Shown: in pieces, positions 1 through 6,960 of the stretch
Layout of the letters: each line of letters starts with the position of its first letter
Numbering within the stretch: the first letter of the stretch is position 1
NCBI GenBank assembly: GCA_035494735.1
Contig: DATJGS010000023.1
Span: 76,849-140,848, forward strand
Length of the DNA stretch: 64,000 nt
Source: DATJGS01 sp035494735
GTDB lineage: Bacteria > Eisenbacteria > RBG-16-71-46
Reading direction: 5' to 3'
Translations under genes and position numbers: made by a program
The notes under the pieces: model-generated
Databases searched by the model: none
What the model saw: only the letters and a program-made list of their open reading frames with translations
What the model was told of the DNA's origin: nothing

Positions 1-332
1 GCCTTCTTCAGATAGCGTGCGTCGATCCCCAGCACGATCCCGCGCACGTTCGCCGGCAGTGCGGTGGTCATGGCCAGCCCGCTTGCCATCTCGCCCAGGT
101 TCACGAGCGCCGCCGCGTGAATCGAGTCGAGGTGATTGCGCACGCCGCGGCGATCGGCCAGCTCCAGTTGCGCCCGGCCGGGCTCGAGCCGCCGCACGCG
201 CGCGCCGAGGGCGCCGCTATAGGGCACCGAGCGGGCGAACGCGAACATGAAGAGCGACGGCCCGAAGGGGAGCGGCGACAGGGAGCGCCACAGTGCGAGC
301 ACGCGCTGTCCGGGCGAGGCTGGGGAAGGCAT
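1..332 (-). CDS. DUF4442 / hotdog-fold thioesterase-like protein (3' end off the left edge)
   Basis: The frame reads leftward from an ATG whose complement is at 330-332 and runs off the window after about 110 residues with no stop. The translation starts MPSPASPGQRVLALWRSL and carries the pattern of DUF4442/PaaI-like hotdog proteins: a basic stretch around ARVRRLEPGRAQLEL, then RNHLDSIHAAALVNLGEMA, then GIVLGIDARYLKK. In the family the HxxSxHxxAL-type helix lies in the acyl-CoA thioesterase-like active site. Which substrate it uses cannot be told. The gene is divergent from the sensor gene at 785. Identity rests on recognised motifs; the C-terminal half is not visible. Confidence 0.7.
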   Translation of the reverse strand, partial: MPSPASPGQRVLALWRSLSPLPFGPSLFMFAFARSVPYSGALGARVRRLEPGRAQLELADRRGVRNHLDSIHAAALVNLGEMASGLAMTTALPANVRGIVLGIDARYLKK

Positions 333-784
333 GCCGCGCACATTCGCAGCGCGGGGCGCGACTCGCAAGGGAGCCCGCCCGAGCCGGCACGGTGGGACGA
401 GGGCCGCACCCTTGCGTCTCGGGTCCCTGGGTGGCCTCGGTCGACGGCTGCCGCCTCTCAAGTCGACGCAAAGGACGCCGAGACTCCGCATTGGATCGCT
501 GCGATGTCGCCCCTCGAGTCGCGTCGGCCTGCTGCTCCATGCTGATGGAGCCGCGACAGACGTGAGTTGCGGGGGGGGCCAGGGCGAAGCGCCACGCTTC
601 AGTCGGCGCGTACGTCACAGCCGAGCACATGGGAGCCATCGCACCGCGCCTCGAGCGAGAGCCGCCGGGAACTCCATCGCCCCACCGCCATCCAGGGGCG
701 TCGGGCCATGCGACCCAAACCCACCCTCACGCGCTCTCGCATTCCGCCCCCGCTCCCCGGAAGTCGGACCACGCGGGGCTCGCC
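333..784. other. 452-bp divergent intergenic region, no gene seen
   Basis: This stretch separates the minus-strand DUF4442 gene from the plus-strand sensor gene. Open frames here have the Arg/Pro/Ala-rich composition of GC-rich shadow frames and no recognisable domain. I found no TTGAC-type -35 with a matching -10, no tRNA and no convincing hairpin. It presumably holds the promoters of both flanking genes, but I cannot place them. Confidence 0.5.
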
Positions 785-1393
785 ATGACCGTGGTCGGCC
801 TCATGCTGGTGGCGCTGATCGGGTATGCGCTCCTGCGTGTCGTGACGGCCTACGGCGTCGGTTACGAGCGATCGCGTCTCGCGGCGCGCGCCGCGGTGAT
901 CGGCCGTTCATTCGACGCGGGGACGATCCAGAAGCTGACGGGCCGCGAAGCGGATGAGAGCACGCCCGCATTCCGCAGCATCGTGGCGCGGCTGGTGCAG
1001 CAGCAGACCGACAACCGCGACTGCCGGTTCATCTACCTCATGGGACGCAAGAACGGCGCGGTCATCTTCCTCGCGGATGCGACGGACCCATCTTCGCCTG
1101 ATTACTCGCCGCCGGGCGAGGTGTATGAAGAAGCCACCCCTGCGTTGATCAGTTCGTTCGCGACCGGCGAGCCCTTCGTCGAGGGGCCGGACACCGACCG
1201 CTGGGGGACCTGGGTGTCCGGGCTGGCTCCCATTCGCGACCCATCTGGCCAGCGTGTCGTCGCGATCCTGGGCATGGACGTCAACGCGGCCCGCTGGGGC
1301 ATCACTCTGGGGATCGGGCGGACCCTCGCGGGACTCGTCACCGTCCTGCTCGCGTGGGCGATGCGCGCCTTCGTGAGGCGTGTGCGCGCGTAG
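785..1393 (+). CDS. Orphan two-TM extracytoplasmic sensor-domain protein
   Basis: This 202-residue protein has a hydrophobic segment at about residues 2-20 (MTVVGLMLVALIGYALLRVV), an extracytoplasmic domain, and a second hydrophobic segment near the C terminus (GIGRTLAGLVTVLLAWAM), then stops at RRVRA. The middle contains FIYLMGRKNGAVIFLADA, SPPGEVYEEATP and DRWGTWVSGLAPIRD. These are typical of the PAS/Cache-like periplasmic sensor domains that precede histidine kinase or GGDEF modules in other bacteria. No kinase, HAMP or cyclase domain follows, so it is either a stand-alone sensor or a truncated receptor. An in-frame extension back to 629 exists, but the ATG at 785 starts directly on the signal anchor and is preferred. 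No ligand can be named. Confidence 0.7.
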   Translation: MTVVGLMLVALIGYALLRVVTAYGVGYERSRLAARAAVIGRSFDAGTIQKLTGREADESTPAFRSIVARLVQQQTDNRDCRFIYLMGRKNGAVIFLADATDPSSPDYSPPGEVYEEATPALISSFATGEPFVEGPDTDRWGTWVSGLAPIRDPSGQRVVAILGMDVNAARWGITLGIGRTLAGLVTVLLAWAMRAFVRRVRA

Positions 1394-1580
1394 AGTCCGG
1401 CGTCTCCAAGCATCGCGAGTAGTGCACCGAGGCTCTCCGCGCTGTCCGGCTCGATGTCCTTCGAACGCGCCGCGAGCAAGCGACCATCAGAGCCGCCGAT
1501 TCCGCGTCGAGCCGGGGCCTTCCGACGCTCAGCCAACGAAACGCGCGCTGGTCGCATCGACGTCGCCGCCGCCAGAGATG

Positions 1581-1604
1581 AGCCGCTAGGAATTGGCGGC
1601 TTTT
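1581..1604 (+). terminator. Short hairpin followed by T-run
   Basis: AGCCGC (1581-1586) pairs with GCGGCT (1596-1601) across a 9-nt loop and is followed by TTT. It lies after the sensor gene and before the secreted protein gene at 1647, so it could end sensor transcription. The stem is only 6 bp. Confidence 0.4.
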
Positions 1605-1646
1605 CCCATTCTCGGCGTCCGGCTTCAATGCAAGAGGTGATCGACA

Positions 1647-2417
1647 ATGTTGAAACGCACGCTTCAGTCGCTGCTGGTCCTGTGTCTGCTGACGGGCACG
1701 TCGTTGGCAGCGACCGACTCTTTCGTCGGAGATTGGAAGCTGAACCCGTCGAAGAGCACATTCGTCGACGTCATGAAGGTCGCGAGCCTCGGCGGCAACC
1801 AGTACGCGTTTGATTTTGGCGGCGGCCAGGAGAGGATCGCGGTGGATGGCACCGATCAGCAGGCACTTCAAGGAACCACACTGGCAGTGACCGTCGAGGG
1901 GGCTGACCGCTGGAAAGTGGTGCGCAAGCAAGAAGGTCGCATGCTGCTCACTGCGACGTGGAAGCTCTCCCGAGACGGCAAGGTCCTCAGGGACCGCTAC
2001 ACCGGATTCGAGCCGAACGATTCGGCGTCCACGGTGAACTATGTCTACGGGAGAACGGCAGCCGGGCCGGGCTTTGCGGGCACTTGGGAAACCACGATGC
2101 CGATCAACACCGTGGTCATGATGCAGATCCGCCCTTATGAGGGGAACGGCCTTTCGTTCACACGTGTCCCGGGAGATACCCGCAGTCTGAAGCTGGACGG
2201 CAAGGATTACCCGGTCGAGGAGCGCGGCGTTGCCCAGGGTGCGACGTCATCCGCGCGCCGCGTGAACGAGCACACGCTGGAACTCGTCGACAAGGTCAAT
2301 GGCCGGGTCATCAGGACCGAACGAAGAGAGCTTTCCCGCGACCTCGAGACCTTGACGAGGACGGTGCGCCCGGTCGGCCAGCGTGCCCCGAATATCCTCG
2401 TGTATGAACGCCAGTAG
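1647..2417 (+). CDS. Secreted protein of unknown function, lipocalin-like repeats possible
   Basis: The 256-residue product starts with a clear signal peptide (MLKRTLQSLLVLCLLTGTSLA) that would be cut near residue 21. The ATG is preceded by AGAGGTGA at a good ribosome-binding distance. The mature part has two similar openings, FVGDWKLNPSKSTF near residue 26 and FAGTWETTMPIN near residue 144, with alternating strand-like sequence between them. This suggests two related beta-rich domains, as in small lipocalin-like proteins common in soil bacteria. There is no catalytic motif. It stands alone: a weak hairpin lies upstream and a 229-bp gap downstream. The function is unknown; export to the periplasm or outside is the only firm prediction. 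Confidence 0.75.
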   Translation: MLKRTLQSLLVLCLLTGTSLAATDSFVGDWKLNPSKSTFVDVMKVASLGGNQYAFDFGGGQERIAVDGTDQQALQGTTLAVTVEGADRWKVVRKQEGRMLLTATWKLSRDGKVLRDRYTGFEPNDSASTVNYVYGRTAAGPGFAGTWETTMPINTVVMMQIRPYEGNGLSFTRVPGDTRSLKLDGKDYPVEERGVAQGATSSARRVNEHTLELVDKVNGRVIRTERRELSRDLETLTRTVRPVGQRAPNILVYERQ

Positions 2418-2646
2418 TCGCGCGAGGGTCTGCGAAGCGGAGTTGGCCGGGAGCGGCGAAGGACAGGCGGGAAAGCCGGCGGTTTCGAGTGATGGACACG
2501 CTGCGGCGGGCCCGCGCGCGAGGCTGCGCGTAAAGCTCTAGACGGCGCCACCGCGGCCTGACACTCTGCCGACCATGATTGGGACCGGTGAGCCTCTCCG
2601 CGAACCGCCTACCTCCGTGCGACGGGGGCGGGAAGGTGCCCGGCGC

Positions 2647-4185
2647 ATGACCGCCTCACGATGGACGGTGCTCGTCGCTGCGGCACTCGTCCTGGCCGCT
2701 GTGCCCGTCAGCGCCGCCCCAACGCCAGTCAAGGCGCCGGCGAATCGCGCGGACGCCGCGACGCGCCAGCGCTTCCTGGAAATGTTCGCGCGCGCCTACT
2801 ACCCCGGGCGGACCGGCCAGCTCCTCGTCGTGCCGCGCCAAGGCGACTTCATCACCCGTCTCGATCCGTATTACGCGCAGATGCACGGCACGCCCTGGCC
2901 GTACGACGTCGATATTCCCATCATGTTTGCGGGCCCCGCGGTGAAGGCGGGCCGGTACTCGATGGCCGCGGCACAGCAGGACGTCGCGCCGACGCTGGCT
3001 GCCGCGCTCGGCGTTCGGATGCCGTCGACCGCGACGGGGCACGTCCTGCCGGTGCTCGGCAAGGGCTTCGCTCGACCGCGCGTGGTTGTGCTGCTGGTTC
3101 TGGACGGCATGCGTCGCGATTATTTCGATCGTCTCGCCTCGTCCATGCCGACCTTCACCGCTCTGCGCCAGCACGGCGCCTGGTTCACTCAGGCTCAGGT
3201 CAACGTGCTCCCCTCGAACACGGCCCTCGGGCACTCGACGATCGCGACGGGCACGGATCCCGGCGTGCACGGAATCACCGGCGTCAGCACGTACGATTGG
3301 GCGGGCCGCAAGCGCCACGACATGTATACCGGGTGCGATCCGCAAGACCTGCTGGCTCCGACGCTCGCGGACATATGGCAGCGCGCGACCGCCGGGCGCG
3401 CGGTCATCCTCGCTCAGGGAAGCATCGACCGTGCGGCGACGCCGCTCGCGGGACACGGCGCGTGTCAGCAAGACGGAACGCCGGTCGTGCTCGCGAGCTA
3501 CGACCAGCAGACGGGCGCCTGGCACTCGAACGCCACCTGCTTCCGGTTGCCGGACTATCTCAAGGACGTGAACGCGAGCGAGCTGTGGAAGGCGAGCCCG
3601 GAGTGGATGGGACACGCGATCGACTCGACGAATGCCGTGCGCTATTCGGCGCTGTTTCCGAAGTTCGAGTCCGACGCGACGATCGCCATGATCGAGCACG
3701 AGCCACTGGGTGAAGACAGCGTCGCCGATCTCATTCTGCTGAACTACAAGTGCGCGGATTTCGTGGGCCACAAGTACGGCCCGGAATCGGAGGAACTTCG
3801 CGTCACGCTCGCCGAGATGGACCGTCAGGTGGCACGGGTCCTGGCCGCGCTCGAGGCCAAAGTGGGAAAGAACTACCTGCTCGCGGTGACCGCCGATCAC
3901 GGAATGCCGTCGATCCCGCCCTCAGCCGATCGCCGGCATCTCACGACCACGATCGCCGATCTGCTGCACGAAAAGTTCGATCCCGAGGGGAAGCAGCTGG
4001 TCACGTCGTTCGATCCGGAGAACTCGCAGATCTACATCGACGAGAATCGGCTGTCGACGCTGGGCCTCACGTTGAGCGACGTGGCCCGGTTCCTGGAATC
4101 GCAGCCGTTCATGTTCGCCGTGTTCACGAACGGCGAGGTGGCCCGCGAGGTCGGCAGGGAGAAGCTCCGGACTCCGAGACCGTAG
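2647..4185 (+). CDS. Alkaline-phosphatase-superfamily phosphodiesterase/phosphatase with permuted domain order
   Basis: I start this at ATG 2647 because MTASRWTVLVAAALVLAA is a signal peptide; the in-frame extension to 2575 would bury it. The 512-residue product has the metal and nucleophile set of the PafA/NPP branch: VLDGM (D153), PSNTALGHS with the likely nucleophile T192, DFVGHKYG (D371, H375) and DHGM (D417, H418). The last zinc histidine block, normally after DHG near the C terminus, is instead at residues 60-135 (AYYPGRTGQLLVVP, MHGTPWPYDVDIP with H80, QQDVAPTLAAALGV). The protein ends soon after NGEVAREVGREK, where that block would normally begin. All ligands are present, so the enzyme is probably active. 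It would be periplasmic and hydrolyse phosphate mono- or diesters; the substrate is unknown. Confidence 0.85.
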   Translation: MTASRWTVLVAAALVLAAVPVSAAPTPVKAPANRADAATRQRFLEMFARAYYPGRTGQLLVVPRQGDFITRLDPYYAQMHGTPWPYDVDIPIMFAGPAVKAGRYSMAAAQQDVAPTLAAALGVRMPSTATGHVLPVLGKGFARPRVVVLLVLDGMRRDYFDRLASSMPTFTALRQHGAWFTQAQVNVLPSNTALGHSTIATGTDPGVHGITGVSTYDWAGRKRHDMYTGCDPQDLLAPTLADIWQRATAGRAVILAQGSIDRAATPLAGHGACQQDGTPVVLASYDQQTGAWHSNATCFRLPDYLKDVNASELWKASPEWMGHAIDSTNAVRYSALFPKFESDATIAMIEHEPLGEDSVADLILLNYKCADFVGHKYGPESEELRVTLAEMDRQVARVLAALEAKVGKNYLLAVTADHGMPSIPPSADRRHLTTTIADLLHEKFDPEGKQLVTSFDPENSQIYIDENRLSTLGLTLSDVARFLESQPFMFAVFTNGEVAREVGREKLRTPRP

Positions 4186-4236
4186 CCCGCCTGCGGGGAC
4201 GTGGATCGCCCGCCGGTCGCCATCCGCCACAAACAC

Positions 4237-4268
4237 CACGACCACCCCCGCGAGCGGGAGTGGTCGTG
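4237..4268. terminator. Strong bidirectional terminator-like hairpin
   Basis: CACGACCAC (4237-4245) pairs perfectly with GTGGTCGTG (4260-4268). Inside, CCCG pairs with CGGG around a CGAG loop, with one C/A mismatch between the two stems. It sits between the stop codons of the convergent genes ending at 4185 (+) and 4291 (-). There is no long T-run on either side, so it may act as a structure barrier or 3'-end stabiliser. Confidence 0.6.
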
Positions 4269-4290
4269 ATGACCAACCGGTGATGCCGCG

Positions 4291-5034
4291 TCAGCGGTAC
4301 AGCTGCTTCAGCCTGCCCCACGTGCTCGGGTGCGTCGGCGTGGACTGGACGGCGGCCACGTCAGCCGCCGTGTCGCCCAGGCGGAACTCATCGGATGAGA
4401 ACTGCGTCTCGTTCAGGTTCACCATCGTGCCGTACGTCACCGCCGGCACGTTCAGGACGAGATCAGGCACCGTGAACGTGGCCTTGTTCACGTAGAGCTG
4501 GACGACCCATACCGCGCCGCTGGCGGTGAACTGTGCGACCAGAAGATCCGTCGAGCCGTTGGGCGTGAACGGCAGCGGCGCAGGCGTGAACGCCCCGCCG
4601 ACGAAGATCCCGTATTGCCCCAGGCGCACACCGAACCCCGCCGATGGCGGATTTCCGAACGCCGCTCCGGCCGGCGAGAGTCCCATGTAGGTCTCGTCGT
4701 TCGGCCCGGAATGAAACAGCAGGAACGACGCCCAGAACTCCTTGCCGGCCGCCGGTGCCTGGAGGTTCACTAAAGGGGCCTGGAAGTTGAAGTCTCCCGC
4801 GACGGCGCCCCCCTGGGAAGGCAGAGCCAGAGGGCTCGATAGCCCTGCCGCCACCACGACGACCCCCGGATCCGCCGCCCAAGGCGCCGCGAAACCCAAT
4901 ACCGGACCGTCCAAGTTGAGCGCTCCCGGCGAGTACAGAATGGGGTCGTAGGCGATCAGGTCCGCCTGGGCGACCCCGGCCAGTGCGGTCACGAGGCCAG
5001 CCGCGAATACTCCTGCGAGTAGCAACGCTTTCAT
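4291..5034 (-). CDS. Secreted protein of unknown function
   Basis: Read on the minus strand, the ATG at 5034 is preceded by AAGGAGGTACCG, a near-perfect Shine-Dalgarno. The 247-residue product begins with a signal peptide (MKALLLAGVFAAGLVTALAG, cleaved near AQA/DLIAYD). The mature protein is rich in Gly, Ala, Pro and aromatic residues, with strand-like stretches (EFWASFLLFHSG, VWVVQLYVNKATFTV, FSSDEFRLGDTAADV). It resembles extracellular beta-sandwich proteins found with PEP-CTERM-type exoproteins, but the C terminus (WGRLKQLYR) has no PEP-CTERM tail. It is transcribed alone, toward the shared hairpin at 4237-4268. The function is unknown. Confidence 0.75.
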   Translation of the reverse strand: MKALLLAGVFAAGLVTALAGVAQADLIAYDPILYSPGALNLDGPVLGFAAPWAADPGVVVVAAGLSSPLALPSQGGAVAGDFNFQAPLVNLQAPAAGKEFWASFLLFHSGPNDETYMGLSPAGAAFGNPPSAGFGVRLGQYGIFVGGAFTPAPLPFTPNGSTDLLVAQFTASGAVWVVQLYVNKATFTVPDLVLNVPAVTYGTMVNLNETQFSSDEFRLGDTAADVAAVQSTPTHPSTWGRLKQLYR

Positions 5035-5431
5035 CGGTACCTCCTTGCGTGGAACGCGCGAAGTGACGCACGCCCCGCACGTGATGCCGGCGGGGGACGG
5101 GCGCGCCGGCGGGGATCGATCGCCCGGCGGTCTGCCACTCCGCCGGAGCCGATGAAACGTGACCGTCCCTTCGTGCCCGCCGCGATGGGACGAGTCACCT
5201 TCGAGTACGAGTTGGGGCGACTGCGTCTTCACACCAGCTAATGCCGGAGCCGACTCGAACGCACGCGGGCGGTCGAGATCACCGACGGGTACCCATCGCG
5301 CGGCTGTGCGGCGACGACCGCGATCGCTAGAATCCGCCCGGTCCCGTGGCCGTCGCCCAGCAGCAACGGATTGGCGTATTTCCACCCGTCGACGCCTCCC
5401 TGAACCCAGCTCCATACGAAGGAGGACGTGC
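5035..5431. other. 397-bp divergent intergenic region, no gene seen
   Basis: The region lies between a minus-strand secreted protein and the plus-strand DUF1003-like gene. It contains an imperfect repetition of GCCGGCGGGG near 5090-5115 and a TAGAAT box at 5328-5333 that could be the -10 of the downstream gene, but no good -35 stands 17-18 bp before it. No coding frame here looks real. Confidence 0.4.
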
Positions 5432-5926
5432 ATGACTGGCCAGAGCAGCGAGAAGAGGACGATGAGCGAGCAGCACCTCAAGGCATTGGCGGCGGCGAAG
5501 GCCGCTCCCGCCGAGCATGTGCCGCGGCTCGTCACCTCGCATCAGGTGCGCGCGAAGATGCACCCGGAGAACGCGGTCGGAAGGTTCAATGACTGGCTCG
5601 GCGTGCGGATCACTCGAGGCGTGGGGACGATGTGGGCAGCGTATGTGTTCATGCTCATCGGACTCGTCTCGTTCCCTCAGGCGTTGAACTCGTTCCTCAG
5701 GGGCGACACGGTCATCGGAATCTCGTGGCTCAGTCAGTCATTCCTGCAACTCGTCCTGCTCCCCATCATCATCGTGGGCCAGAACGTGATCTCAGCCAGC
5801 CAGGATGCGCGGGCCGAGGCCGACCACGAGACGCTCACCGCACTCCACCTCATCAACGTGCGCCAACTCCGGATCCTTGAAGACCAGCAGCGCATCCTGG
5901 CCCTGCTCGAAAAGAAGAGCGCATAG
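5432..5926 (+). CDS. DUF1003-like two-TM membrane protein
   Basis: The ATG at 5432 follows GGAGGACG, a good ribosome-binding site; MSEQHL at 5462 is a second possible start. The 164-residue protein has a polar N terminus and two hydrophobic segments (MWAAYVFMLIGLVSF and FLQLVLLPIIIVGQNVI). After these come SASQDARAEADHETLTALHL and a charged, coiled-coil-like tail (RQLRILEDQQRILALLEKK). The order TM, TM, QN-rich turn, R/D-rich helix matches DUF1003-type inner-membrane proteins, whose role is unknown. The next gene starts one base after this stop, so the two are probably co-transcribed. Confidence 0.75.
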   Translation: MTGQSSEKRTMSEQHLKALAAAKAAPAEHVPRLVTSHQVRAKMHPENAVGRFNDWLGVRITRGVGTMWAAYVFMLIGLVSFPQALNSFLRGDTVIGISWLSQSFLQLVLLPIIIVGQNVISASQDARAEADHETLTALHLINVRQLRILEDQQRILALLEKKSA

Positions 5927-5927
5927 G

Positions 5928-6794
5928 GTGACAACGGCTCGAATTCTGCTGCTCGCGTTCGTGATGTGTTGCGCTCTCCCCAGCCTGGCGGTCGGTCAGA
6001 GGGTAAGTGGTCCTGACACGGTGGTCGTTCAGAGCGGCGCGCTCAGTCTGCGTGCCGTGCTGTGGCAACCGGAGAGCCGTGGGCCTTTCCCGGCGGTGCT
6101 CTTCAACCACGGGAGCGGGCACGGTTCGGGAGTCTCTGGAGACATTCGCGATCACCGCGAACCCAACAGACTCGGACCCGTCTTCGCCCGACACGGTTAC
6201 GTGTTCCTCTATCTCTTCCGGCGCGGGGACGGGCTTTCGCGCGGCCAGGGCGACGCAAGCGGCGACCTCATGGACCGTGCCATGGCGTCGGGCGGCCAGC
6301 AGGCTCGCGACAGCATCCAACTGCACTTGCTCGAAACCGACGAGATGAGTGACGCACTCGCTGGGCTCGCATACCTTCGGGCGCTGCCAATCGTCGACCC
6401 GGGTCACGTCGCGGTGGTAGGGCACTCCTTCGGTGGATCGCTCACCGTGTTGCTGGCGGAACGGGACAGCACCTTGCGCGCCGCCGTCGTCTTCTCCGCC
6501 GCCGGTTACAGTTGGGACCGTTCGCAGCGATTGCGCGACCGGCTACTGGCTGCGGTCGACCACGTGGCGATGCCCGTCTTCTTCATCCACGCCGCGATCG
6601 ACTATTCCGTCAATTCCGGTAGGGACCTCGCCGCCGAGATGACGCGGCTCGGCAAACCTGGCAGGGTCAAGATCTACCCGCCGGTGGGCCGAACTCCCGA
6701 CGATGGCCATGACTTCGTCCACACGATGATCCCGGAATGGGAACCGGACGTGTTCGCATTTCTGGACGAGTTCGTAAAGCGAGCGAGGCGCTGA
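5928..6794 (+). CDS. Secreted alpha/beta hydrolase (dienelactone hydrolase-like)
   Basis: I choose GTG 5928, one base after the upstream stop, because it starts directly on a signal peptide (TTARILLLAFVMCCALPSLAVG). The 288-residue product has the alpha/beta-hydrolase layout: PFPAVLFNHGSG for the strand and oxyanion turn, the nucleophile elbow VVGHSFGGS, HAAIDYSVNSG carrying the likely acid residue, and DDGHDFVH carrying the likely catalytic histidine. This order fits dienelactone-hydrolase or peptidase S9-like esterases. The substrate cannot be deduced. It forms a two-gene unit with the DUF1003-like protein. The tRNA-Glu gene converges on it from the right. Confidence 0.85.
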   Translation: MTTARILLLAFVMCCALPSLAVGQRVSGPDTVVVQSGALSLRAVLWQPESRGPFPAVLFNHGSGHGSGVSGDIRDHREPNRLGPVFARHGYVFLYLFRRGDGLSRGQGDASGDLMDRAMASGGQQARDSIQLHLLETDEMSDALAGLAYLRALPIVDPGHVAVVGHSFGGSLTVLLAERDSTLRAAVVFSAAGYSWDRSQRLRDRLLAAVDHVAMPVFFIHAAIDYSVNSGRDLAAEMTRLGKPGRVKIYPPVGRTPDDGHDFVHTMIPEWEPDVFAFLDEFVKRARR

Positions 6795-6821
6795 TAGCTG
6801 GCGCGGCCCCATAGGCGAAAC

Positions 6822-6897
6822 TGGCGTCCCCAACGAGATTCGAACTCGTGTTACCGCCGTGAAAGGGCGGTGTCCTAGGCCTCTAGACGATGGGGAC
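6822..6897 (-). tRNA. tRNA-Glu (anticodon TTC), CCA encoded
   Basis: On the minus strand the sequence folds as a cloverleaf. Acceptor GTCCCCA pairs with TGGGGAC, and the anticodon loop CTTTCAC at 6865-6859 gives anticodon TTC. The T-arm contains GTTCGAATC. Discriminator G (6825) is followed by CCA (6824-6822), so the CCA end is encoded in the DNA. Confidence 0.95.
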
Positions 6898-6917
6898 GCG
6901 CGACGGAAGGATCGGTG

Positions 6918-6946
6918 AAGTTAGACATCGCGCGCAACGTCGGCAA
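6918..6946 (-). promoter_or_regulatory. Sigma-70-type promoter for tRNA-Glu
   Basis: On the minus strand, TTGCCG (6946-6941), a 17-bp spacer and TAACTT (6923-6918) are followed by the tRNA 5' end 20 bp downstream of the -10. This would give a leader of about 14 nt. Confidence 0.6.
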
Positions 6947-6960
6947 GGGGAATCGCCGGG

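Noticed and set aside
5088..5118. Repeated GCCGGCGGGG as a CRISPR-like or operator repeat
   Set aside because: Only two imperfect copies in a G/C-biased spacer; no regular spacing or further copies.
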